From: Cerioporus squamosus
Lineage: Eukaryota; Basidiomycota; Agaricomycetes; Polyporales; Polyporaceae
Assembly: GCA_022592435.1 (NCBI GenBank)
Contig: JABYQS010000407.1
Span: 1 to 24,520, forward strand
Length of the DNA stretch: 24,520 nt
Direction of reading: 5' to 3'
The notes under the pieces were generated by a model. The model was not told the DNA's origin and did not search any database. It saw only the letters and a list, made by a program, of their open reading frames with translations. The translations under genes were made by a program, and so were the position numbers. Shown piece by piece: positions 8,675 to 18,900 of this stretch. Positions within the stretch are counted from its first letter, which is position 1. Each line of letters starts with the position of its first letter.

Positions 8675-10919
8675 TTACGCATCTACCCATTGCCAGCCAG
8701 GCAATGCGCGAGTGCGAGTAGCGGCCACGGCTCCCCTCACAGGAGCGCGCCCCCTCGCCCTACCTCTCTCCAACTCTGGGCTCCCAACACCGCGAGCATC
8801 CGTCTTCTCACGACGCGCCTCACGCTCCTGCCGGCTCGCACTCCTTCCGCCTGCCCCACTGGTATCCGCGCCCTGTTGCATCCCCTTCTCCAAAGACCGC
8901 TCGATGTCCTCGTCGCTGACAAGAGACCGCCCGCTGCCATACTTGCTGTACTCGAACATGCTGACGACGCGCCCTGCGCCACGCCCGACGACGGTAGCCA
9001 TGCGACGGGCAGGGTCACGCAACTTTTCGATATCGTGCTCGGCGCCGACGCTGGAGCTGCGGCGTTTCCGGGACTGAGCGATACCGGAGTGCGGTGACTG
9101 CGAGCGCTCCTGTCCGCGCACGGCCAAACTCCGGTCTGAGCGCTCGGCCTGAGCGACATTGAGCGAGACGACGGGCGCTGCGGCAGTCGTGCGGCGGAGT
9201 GCGGGAGGCCGAGGCGGGGCAATGTGTCGAGTGCGCGTACGAGAGCGGAGCTGACGCGGTGGCGAAGGCGACGGGGAACGGTAGGCCACAGATGGAGAAA
9301 AAGAGGCGTTGTCGAGTGAAGAGAGAGACGTCGACGTCCAGGAAGCCGAGATGAGCGGACCCTGGAACGCGGAGGTGAGAGGGAAGTTCTCGTCTCCGTC
9401 CATTTGCATAGAGACGTCGGCCGAAGGAGGGCAGGAAGGCTCTGACGACTGGAATGACGATAGGGATGAAAGCGACGATCCGGACGTCATTCGATGGTGC
9501 CCAGTGGCGGCGGCCTCCGTCGAACCAGTGCTGGCACGAGTCGCGGGCACGTTGGCACCCGCATATACCGTAGTGCGAGTGTTTTTAGCGTCGTGGAACG
9601 GGAGCTTCGGTACGGCATACAGGAACGGCTCCTGAGCGTACGGCTTTGTGGGAGCTTCATGATTGATACCTAGCGCGGAGAGCGGCGCATAGGTCGTCTT
9701 TTGATGCAGAGGGAATGGCCGAACGCCCGCGCCGCGCTGCTGCAAGAAGAGGTGTGCAGCGGCATCCGATGCGTCAGGAGAGATTGAGAAATCGAAGTTG
9801 AACACGAGCTCCGGGGACCTCTGGTCGCGGACGGGCGAGCTTGGTGGCGGACAGACTGTCTTCCTTCGCGGTATGGGGATGGGGCTGGTGGGGTTTGAAG
9901 CGATTTTTAAGGGAGTGGGAGGGAGTGGCTTGCTAGTGCAAGGCTGAGGCCATGATGGGTACGTGTTCATGATATCGGCCATGGGACGTTGCGCTTGCAG
10001 CTACGCAAGTCAGTCGCACCAGCGAACGCAAGTTGTCTGAGGGACTTACGGAGAGGAACAAGGGGGGTAGGATGGAGAGGGAAGTCTGCCACAAGAGTTT
10101 TATGCTGCTGTGCGCGCGCCTGGGTATGTACGAGTCAGATAGATGGACGAAGGTAAATGACGGCGTCAAGTGACAGACCTGAAACTTGTGTTGGCAGCGG
10201 AAATGCGCGGTCCGGACAATCAGCTCTCCGATGACGGATCCTCGAAACGCTAGGTGATAGGTGGCGTGCTCATTAGCTCAATAGCTCAGAAGGGAATAGA
10301 AAGCGAACATGGCGTGACGGGATGGAAGGACTCCGAAGGAGCGAGGATATTGCGCCCGAGGGTACGAACGCAGAGGGGCACGCATATAGAAGAGTGCGAG
10401 AAGACATACATAGCAACAGAAGAGCACAGATGGATTAGAAAAAGGAAGAGGGAGATACATACCAGGAGACGCGAGGGCTTTTGCGCCACTGCAGTGCCGT
10501 TATCGAGCACGAAGGCCGGTGAAGAAGTGGGGATTGCGGGGACGCCTTGCTGAAATTCTCCGGTATAGAACACAGTCGGAGTGTGTGTAGGCTTCGTGCG
10601 TGTAGAGACGAGGGCGACAGGAGGTGAACCTCGGGCGTGCGTTGATTGGTCTGAATGCACTTACGATGTGCCACTCGGCGTGCGATGACTCGCGACGCCG
10701 CTACAAAATGCGGGTGCGCTGTGTGCCAGCCCGTTTCGAAGGTGTCCGCGGCTGCTTGTTGGGCCGTCTGGGACGAGAGAGACGGCGAGGGCGGAGTGGC
10801 GGGCGACGAGGACGAGAAGAAAGACAGCGCTTTGTTCCCCAGGAATAGAAACTTTATACCCCCGCATTTTCCTCACGTTTTGACGTCACGCGTGCTTCTC
10901 GCGTGGCACAAACGCTCAT
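8675..10919 (-). CDS. Uncharacterised low-complexity protein, six-exon model
   Basis: The large terminal exon is open from 9982 (ATG, MADIMNTYPSW) to the stop at 8675, 435 codons. The frame is also open upstream of that ATG, to a CAAG acceptor at 9994, and further protein-like exons can be joined. The model is 10919-10877, 10829-10665, 10629-10459, 10249-10179, 10119-10050 and 9993-8675, giving 612 aa. Typical pieces are AADTFETGWHTAHPHFVAA, HTPTVFYTGEFQQGVPAI, FRGSVIGELIVRTAHF and QQHKTLVADFPLHPTPLVPL. The terminal exon is Ser/Pro-rich and probably disordered. It has a basic SRKRRSSSVG that could be a nuclear signal, then a more ordered block (DPARRMATVVGRGAGRVVSMFEYSKYG) and an Arg-rich end. 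I do not recognise a family. Weak points are the 35-nt intron 10664-10630, the 209-nt intron 10458-10250, and the first exon. The terminal exon is well supported, the 5' half moderately. Confidence 0.55.
10852..10888 (-). promoter_or_regulatory. CRE-like site and TATA box, alternative core promoter
   Basis: On the minus strand a palindromic TGACGTCA (10881-10888) is followed after about 22 nt by TATAAAG (10858-10852) and then a long CT-rich run. This is what a fungal core promoter looks like. It conflicts with the proposed first exon and intron of the gene starting at 10919. If this is the promoter, the next usable in-frame ATG is the one at 9982. Confidence 0.4.
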
Positions 10920-13900
10920 TTTGCCTCCGCGATCCAGCCCGAACCCGGCAACTCCCCGCTTGGGCGCTAGCACTCGCGAAACTTGCTCATCCTCCTCTGT
11001 TCACCATGTCTCGACGTTCGGGAAGGGAGTACATGTATACAGCGTCGTTGCCGGAAAGGATGTATACCCTCGAACGTCGACAAGCTCAAACTACCTTGAG
11101 GAGAATTCAAGCGCAGATCTATAGTAGTATAGCAACCTCGTTGTGATGATCTCCACGCGTTATCTGTTTGCGGGACACTGGATCATAGCCATTTCGAGAG
11201 AGCCGCCAGTTTGCGGTTGGCACCTATTGCAGTAAGTTAGGTGGTCGGCCCGCCGCGAGGCAGCCACAGGCTCGATCGCAATATCCTCCCATAAGAGCGC
11301 ACCTTGCGCGTCGCCAGCCCCCATCTGCTCTTGCCTTCTGACCCCCACCTTCTAGCTCGCTGGACGACCGCGAAGGTGCAATACCAAGGCTGAAGGAGGG
11401 CCGAGCAGGTGCCCTCGGCATGCAAAGGGGGACGCCCCGGCGCATGTCGAGTTTCCCCGAGGGGGCTGACTGTGGCGTTACGTCGCTCGTTGATCTTCGT
11501 TCTCGAGTTCGCAGTGTTTAGGACTACTAGGGCTCGAACACGACGAACGACGACGCGCGCGCACGGAAGACCTGAGGCTCAAGCACGATTGCGGGTGGGG
11601 GAAGAGGCTGGCTGTGTGCATGTGCTTGGGTCGTTGTCTCGGGTGTTGTGCGGTGTCGTTCGTGGGGCTGGACCCGGACTGGGCGACGTAGTAGTTACGA
11701 GGGTTGTCGCGGTTGATCTTCTGCTCTCCACAGGCACAGCCTCTGAACGGCGCCCGAAGATTCCAAGACCACGACACTCGATTGCCCTTGGGTCTGATCA
11801 ACCCTCTGGCCTGGGTGGATGCAATCCGGGTGGGCGAGGGAGCCACCTCTCGTCCGCCCGGCTTGTGTCTGGCCCCTGGTGCCCAGCCCCTTCGGGGGTC
11901 ATACTAGGGGCAGCTCTGTGCCATGGCTGGCATGGAGGATAAACTCTTGGTTGGCTGTCCTTCGGGAGGGTCTTCCTTTTCTTCCGTGGCGTCTTCCACC
12001 TTCGACGGCGAAGGCGGGAGGCGGCACGGACGGAAAGGAAGACTCGAATGGGTTGGGAGGGTAAGTATCGTTTGACATCTGGGCTGCGGCTGGCCAGCTC
12101 TACGGTCCGCCGCTCTCGATCCCAGTTCGTAGCCACGTGGCTGCGTTCGTAGGAAGTGGGCGGACCACTCACCGAGTCACCATGAATCGCCGGAGGGACG
12201 GGACCGTGCGATTCGGCGTCCTCTCAGTCTTCGATGTACTTTACCTCGTCGCGGTTACGGTCACCGTCGTGTGCTACCAGGAGCGGGAGGTCACAACGGC
12301 TTGTCGGCGAGTGACTTTTGCGCGATCAGCCATGCAGCGAGTTCTCGGTGGTCGGGCTAAGTCGAAGCAGAGCACGGAGGGTGAAAATCGGGTCTTCCTC
12401 CGATCCGGGAGACTAGTTCCGGAGCAGGTCCGATTGAGAGCTGAAGCCTATACTGTGGAGTACAAACTATCCAGTTGCACGGACATGAGCAGCTTATATA
12501 GGTCTGATTCTCACCTGGTTCTGCAGTACCAGGTAGCAATGGGCTCGGCCGGTGATCCGGTCTGGTCGGCGAGACCCTGGTCTCGCTCAGGCACATTGTC
12601 CGCGGGGATAGGGAGCCTCCGGCTGGAGGGGCAAACAGGGCGGCGGTTGAGGCACGTAGTCTTGGCCTAGTCTGTTCATACCTCGGAAGGCGGCTAGTAG
12701 TACAGTGCGAAGGAGCGGGTGTCGGTGCGAGAGCCTGAGAGCCAGCGACGAACAAATGGCCATAGGGGTTGGCGAGCAGATAGCGACGGTCCAGGTGGTG
12801 CCACTGTGTGTGCGGGATCCTCGGACATGTATTGAGCGTGAGTGGACTTGTGGGTTGCCCGGGGCGGTGGAAGCCGGGAACTAGGATAGATGTCGCGAAC
12901 TGCGGCAGGAGCATGCGCAAGAGAAGAGATTCGAAGGGGTCGCTCATGTGTGAGTCTCTGGAAGGACGCAAGCAAGTAAGTTCAATTCGGCGGAGTTGCA
13001 GAGGACGTACAATTTGAAGTGTATTGGTGCAAGTATGGTGCTGTGCGAGAGTACCAAGAAGACCATGAGCGATGTGGTGAAGGGAGGAGCATGAGCACCA
13101 CAAGAGGAGGGTCATGAGGCCCGGCCGTGGATAACGGTCAGAAGTTTGGGGTGGTGATACGGACGGCAATGAATCAAGGACCGCGATATGTGGAAGCGAA
13201 AAAGGTTTGGCCATAGCGCGCTGAGAACATGCGAAGGAGGGAATGGTGTGATACTCGGGTTACATGAACTTTGCAACGCACCTTGTCCCCATGCAATGTA
13301 TCATCTCGTGGACCCAACCTCGGACGTCGGCTGTGATAGGGACCCTCGCATCTGGTAGTGTACTCAACCATCCTTGATGCGGCGGAGAAAAATCAGAGCT
13401 TCGGATAGCGGCGTAGGATGTGGTCAGAAGCGACCTTGTTGAACTGTAAATGGCGGACTTTCGTTGCACATATACATTCCACCGTCATCTCCACACTTCA
13501 CCAGTCTTCACAAGGATATGCAGGGGAGCTGCGAGGTTCAGGAGGGAGATAAGAGAGCCACTTTGAAAGCAGTTTTGGCCGACCCGAATGAGGAGCGGTT
13601 CATCTAGCCATTCAAGCTCAAGCTTGCGGGTAACCAGAGCGCAATTTCATATGATCCAAGCGGTCAAAAGCCCTCGATACCCAGCCCATAACCACGAGTG
13701 GGACGTCCGTGGTGACCCACCATCCCCACGGCCCACGGGGTCTTACGTTGAGCGTCCTGAAAGCGGCCGCCGCACATTGCCATTGCACGCTCTCTTCTCC
13801 CGTCTCGCACTAGGCACGGAGTCAGGTGGCCCCGAGCCTGGCGCCCCCTAAAGAATGCGGACGTTCTTCGCCAACCCACCGCCCGCGCAGTGGGAGTGGT

Positions 13901-14186
13901 AGAAGAGCGTGGCCGCGTTCTCTTCGGTGCTGCGGGATAGATTACGGGGTGTGGCGCGTTCCTTGCGGAACATGACCGGGAGTCGCCTGCGTGCTCTCCG
14001 CGTCCCAACGAGGTTGAGGCGGTGAGCCGTGCGACGCAAGGCGCCAGGGCGTGTCTTCTCGTTAGGACCGCGTAACAGCCGAACCGTAGCATTGCAGGAG
14101 GTGATCCTTACGAGGCTAGCGTCGGCGGCTCGGGAGCAGTTGCCCCAATTCACCCATACAGCTACCCTGCACTGTGCTCCTCGCTC
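10920..14186. other. Gene-poor region
   Basis: No gene can be supported over 3.2 kb. Several open frames overlap on both strands (minus 12357-13214 of 285 codons, plus 11409-11942, plus 12137-12670). They contradict each other, lack family motifs, and are expected by chance in GC-rich DNA. A short minus-strand frame at 11898-12077 begins with a plausible start (MSNDTYPPNPFESSF) behind a CAG and could be an exon of a small or decayed gene, but I could not build a complete model. Confidence 0.4.
11011..11080. repeat. Short inverted repeat
   Basis: TCGACGTTCG at 11011-11020 is the exact reverse complement of CGAACGTCGA at 11071-11080, separated by 50 nt. GTATAC occurs on both inner flanks. Function is unknown; it could form a stem-loop. 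Confidence 0.6.
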
Positions 14187-15329
14187 CTATCCGCGCCCCG
14201 TTTCATGTTCTGAGTCGGTAGGCTGGTGCGCAGCGGTGAGCTTGAGCTTGATAAGTCCCTTGGTATTCCAGGTGAAGATCGTCGTTATGACGTACTGGGG
14301 CTCGTCGAGCTCGACCTTCCGGTCTTACGTAGGTACTAGGTGGCTTCAGGAATCAGCACAGAATGTGAGGATATGGTTCGCACATCGACTGTGGGATTGG
14401 TGATATGAAGAGAACCTCCCGCTATTTCAGGAACCATCCAGGGGTGAACCGCCGGTGTGCACATACCGGAGTTGAGGAGTCGCTCCGAGCATCGAATACT
14501 CCCCGATACGGAAACGCGGGATGAGTTTGTGGCGTGAACCACGGAGATGTACGAGGCTTGCATCGAGAGAACCTGGTGACGAATAAGTACCATGTGGTCA
14601 TCGGTCAAGACGGGCACCGCTGAGGAAGAACTTCGAACTCTCACCAGCTAGCGGCCGCGAGGGATGTTATATGGAATGCATCTCCGACGGAGAAACTAAA
14701 GGCAGCTCGCTGTGATCCGCACAGCCAGTTGACAACGAATGGACATCGCGCAGATTCATGAGGGATCGACATGAGTTCTCAGCCTTTGACAGGCGTCAGG
14801 CGCGCCGCGTCAAGCTGTTGATGGATCCAGGATGGATGGGCTGATTTCGGCTGATTGTGTTAGTGACAAAGACGGAAAGCCCGTCGAGGGTTGGACGGCT
14901 TTGGACGGGAAGAGATGCCACTTGCGAAGAGATAGATGAGCGAATCCGTCAAGCGGCTATGCGTTGATTTATTACGGACTCCGCACACATGCGACCGACA
15001 ACTCGTAGAGGCGGTACTGAGAGAAGGAGGGGTGGCGATAAGAAATGGATGTGACCTTCGCAATCTGTCCCGACGGTCATAAGTGATGAAGTATTGGCCC
15101 TTGAACAGCGGACGTGATGGAGAACTTGGCAAGAACCTTCTGCCGAGCTATCGTCCTCGATAGAGACAAGTGAGAACGAACAGCGGGTAGAGGACACTCA
15201 CGACCACCGGAAAGACAGCGACATGCCCCGTCGTTCATGGGATCACCCGAGCTGTCAGGTTGAGATGAACTCCAGGCTTGGTGCTGTCCAGGTCCGCCGG
15301 CAGAATTGAGTTGCCGTCAAGGGGATCAG
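14187..15329 (-). pseudogene. Possible decayed multi-exon gene, unidentified
   Basis: Several minus-strand pieces read like exons with splice signals but cannot be joined into one intact frame. They are 15329-15202 (ADPLDGNSILPADLDSTKP..., ends at GTGAGT), 15139-15056 (KVLAKFSITSAVQG..., begins after CGGCAG), 14644-14467 joined to 14421-14336 through a 45-nt GTATGT-TAG intron (ending GGSLHITNPTVDVRT...), and 14318-14187 (KVELDEPQYVITTIF..., 43 residues then TAG). The first and second pieces each contain one in-frame TGA, the third ends in TAG, and a frame change is needed to reach the fourth. The family is not recognised. Chance is a real alternative in GC-rich DNA. Confidence 0.3.
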
Positions 15330-15761
15330 CTGATTGACACACAGCTTCATATGTCTTTCAACAGAGGGAGGAGCCCAGTGTTACCACGAGCGGTCCACGA
15401 AGAGTGGATTGAGGCTACGGGCTCCGAGATGACTAGTCATGGGTGGCACGAACTGCAGGTTGGTTAAGTGAGTGTACAAGTGTGGGTTGCAACTTGCCGA
15501 GATCAACAAACGACGAATGCCGAGCGTCGGGTTTGGGAGCAGACGGCTCCGGAGCGGGCCGTTCCTGCCGAACCACTCAGTCGAACTGGTGCGATTCTCT
15601 GAGCATGTGCTCGCCGCATTCTCATCGCCCGTCCGTGGTCGCATGTGGCCACTTTGGAAGACTAGACTGAGATGTAGGCGAGGAATAAGTCTGGAGAGCA
15701 AAAGGTCCCCAGTTGACCTCCAAAAGCAGGAAAACTGGGCGGGTGGCTGTTAGCTTGGCTG

Positions 15762-15780
15762 TATTTGTCTGGAACAAATA
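15762..15780. repeat. 7-bp perfect palindrome upstream of Nud1/Cdc11 gene
   Basis: TATTTGT (15762-15768) and ACAAATA (15774-15780) are exact reverse complements around CTGGA. It lies about 170 nt upstream of the ATG at 15952 and could be a dimeric regulator site. This is position-based inference only. Confidence 0.35.
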
Positions 15781-15822
15781 GTGTCCAAATACGGACCCAC
15801 AGTTGAGAAGGAGCCCCGCGAT

Positions 15823-15951
15823 CACGTGCTTCACGCGCAGAGAGATCGGACTGTGTTGTGGCTGCTCTTCCGCTCGATCCGCTCGTTCTTCGTGTCCGAC
15901 TCGCTTTGTCTGCTCTTTGGCTTTCTCTGACGCGCCGCCAGGGGCCATCTT
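15823..15951 (+). promoter_or_regulatory. Probable promoter and leader of Nud1/Cdc11 gene
   Basis: A CACGTG E-box lies at 15823-15828. It is followed by a pyrimidine-rich leader (about 15850-15935) and then the ATG at 15952. CACGTG is bound by bHLH factors in fungi. No clear TATA box is seen. Confidence 0.4.
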
Positions 15952-18900
15952 ATGTCTTCTGCACAGCCTAAACCTGCTTGGTTGACCGACGAACTCGCGG
16001 ACGTCGACGGCATCGATTGGGGAGATGACGACCAGTCCTTCGACCCCGACCAATCTGGCTCAGAACTCTCCTTCACACAACCTCTTGGCTCCGTTCTTGT
16101 GCGCAACAGCGACCTTGGCCCTCCGAATGATGCGTCCGAGTCAGACAACTCAGGTGGTACGTTCATCGTCCGCGAGGAGATGCCTGCTGTACCGCTCTTG
16201 CCCAAGACACCCGGGCGCAACAAGAAACCCATGGTGAAGGACTTCTTCAGTCCCTTAGCACTCGAGAAGATGTTTGAGCCTCCATCACCACCACACTCTT
16301 CTGCACCACTACCGCCACAGACCCTACGATCCACTGCTGCGCCGTCCGTCCGGTCGCGTCTTTCTCAGGTCCATGTCCCTCTCTCAGAACCTTCAGTGAT
16401 GGAAGAAGGCGACGAAGCCCAGCCGATTACTGCTGCTGGGAGCAACCAGGAGCACGACGGTCTCAAGGTTGATGATGCCCAGTCCCAGTTCACTTTCAGT
16501 GCTCCTCGACCGAGTCCGTTCAATCCTGCTGGTCCTGCTCCCATCGCACAGAGTACACCCGGTCCCACCAACTCAGCCCGCTTCCTGAACGCTCCACCAA
16601 CGGATCCTCGTCTACGTCTCTTCCAATTCCAATACGACACGTTCACGCGTGATCATCTCTCAGCCATGGTCGACTCCATAGCCGTAAACACTCCATCAGG
16701 TGATGGCCCACCAACGACTGAGGGCAGCCACCAGTCCACACCATCGGGCCTTTCTCCTGTCAACGAGAACGAAGCGAATTTCTCTCGTTTGCGCAGTGCC
16801 AAGCGTCTCAAGCTAAGTCCTGCTAGCGACTTCAGCGGCGAGAAGGGCGACGGCGCAGCAATCATCATGCGCCCGAACTCCCGACGGGACTATGTCGGCG
16901 AGTCCAGGAATCTCATGGAGCAAATACGGAAGGCGCGCGATTTCTCGACCGTCTCCACCGTCGCGACTTCGCGATCACCTGCCGCAGATCGCATTGGCTC
17001 TCCCGAGGAGCATGTCGGCGAGCCGCCTCTAAGTTCGTCCTTTCCTCCATTCCCTTCGTTGTTGCTTAATAATCGGTATGATCGCACCTCTAGGACGACC
17101 CTCATTCCTTGCTGTTCCCGACAACGGATCGAGCAAGGACCCTACTCCGAATGGCACCGTTAGTTCCAAACGGTCTGGTTACTCATCGCTGGGCTACCGC
17201 CAACAAGCTCTAAGCCTGATGGAGCAGATCAGAAACGATATGAAGGGTTCAAAGCGCCTGTTCTCCGGAGACACAGAGGCATCGCAGTTCCGTAATGACG
17301 ACATCACCGAGGCGTCGATTGTATCCGCAGACAACACCGTCCCCTCTCTCCGCTCACGCAATGGCGACACCAACACTCTCGCTGGCCTGCGCAGACCGAG
17401 CAACGCAAACCCACAAGGTCGCAGGACATCTGGTGCAGTAGGCAACCGAATATCCAGCGTCTCGCGAGGGAAGCAACGCTCGACAGCCAGTCCACGAAAA
17501 GCCTCAGCTGCGCGGCCTACGCACTCTGCGCGACCGTCAGAGGACCTCACTCGTGAAGTCACCGGGGACTTCACGCGTATGTCGCTCGAGTCCTCCCACA
17601 TGCTCGCACAGTTCCCCGCACCCCCTGCAGCGACCGCTGCGCCTCCTGTACTGCTCGTTTCGGCCTCTACTGCGACAGCCCCACCGTCTCCTGTCAAGCC
17701 GAACCCCGGCCTCCTCGCGCCTCCAACTGCCTCCAGTGCCGTGCCAGCGTACCCGTCATCGTCCTTGCGCACAGGACGAAACGAGGACATGACGCGCTTC
17801 GTGTCGTCAAGTACCGCGTCGGGTACGACGCTCACTGTTGGCAGCGCGGAGTCGTTCGTCAAGCACGCGGGGCCGAAACAGAGCGCGCAGCTAAACATCA
17901 TGCAGATCAAGCCAAGCGATGTCGGCGAGCTGCCAGAGAGGGTGGGCAAGATGGTTTTCGACCGCGTCATGATGCGGTGGGTCAAGGCGACTGCAATCGC
18001 TACTGCGGGCATGACGGAGGCGGATACGGATGCTGGCGCTGGGCTCGGGGCGAGCGTTGCTTCCCGGGCAGGGGCCGAGGCGGAGCCGGACATCGACCGA
18101 GGCGAGGAAAGCGAGGACCCGTTCCGTGATATCGAGAGTCTGCGGGAGGATGACTCGGAGCAGCATACGGAGGGCGAGTCGGATGGGCAGGGGGAGGGCG
18201 AAGAAGACGATCTGGAGAAGAGCAGAATCGAGGAGGTGCTGTCCGACGTTGAGGACGCTGAGGAGGCCGAGCTGACGTCGTTCTCGACGGACGGGCCGTC
18301 GCAGGATATCATACACGACGAGGACGGTGAACCGGTCGACACGTCATTCACGGACACAGATGCCAGCGCTAGCGACGACGAAAGGGAGGAGGAGACGGGC
18401 AGCACTGTTCCGACTGCGACACTGGACCTGCCGCTGGAGAGACCTGCAGATCCTGCTTTCGCCGATGAATCTATGGTCGAGCCTGCGTATGCAGACACAC
18501 CTCCGAGGTTCCTTACCGCCGCTCGCGGTCACGCTGGTCCCTCCGCCGTCGCCGCTACGCCGCTCCCAGCGAGTCGGTCCGCCAGCGGGATGACGCCTGT
18601 GCCCCGATCCGCGTTGAAGAGTGCAAGCATTACGCCCGTATCCGCGCTGAAGGGGAATAAGATGCAGACGCCTGCGAACCGGAGAGGTCATCGTCGGTCG
18701 GTGAGCTTCTCGGATGGCAAACACGACGGGCCCATACTGGGTATTGGGAGGAACGTGCCGACACCCGATGGCTCTGCTCTTGGTGAGGATGGTAGTCCTC
18801 TTGCGTCGGGTTCAAGAGCGGGGGATAGGAGTAGTGCTGTCCTTGTCCCATCTGCGCGGTCGAAGAGGATAGCGAACATGCTGGACGACTTGGAGAACAC

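Noticed and set aside
11409..11942. 177-codon open frame on the plus strand
   Set aside because: No motif, Arg/Gly/Ser-rich, conflicts with frames on the opposite strand.
12137..12670. 177-codon open frame on the plus strand
   Set aside because: No recognisable domain or splice context; overlapped by minus-strand frames of the same quality.
12357..13214. 285-codon open frame on the minus strand
   Set aside because: Cys/Pro/His-rich, no domain, and a second minus-strand frame (12694-12975) looks equally protein-like; probably a chance frame.
17194..18498. 434-codon open frame on the minus strand
   Set aside because: It is antisense to the Nud1/Cdc11 exon 2 and is Ser/Ala-rich as expected from the mirror of acidic low-complexity codons; the plus strand has the recognised protein.
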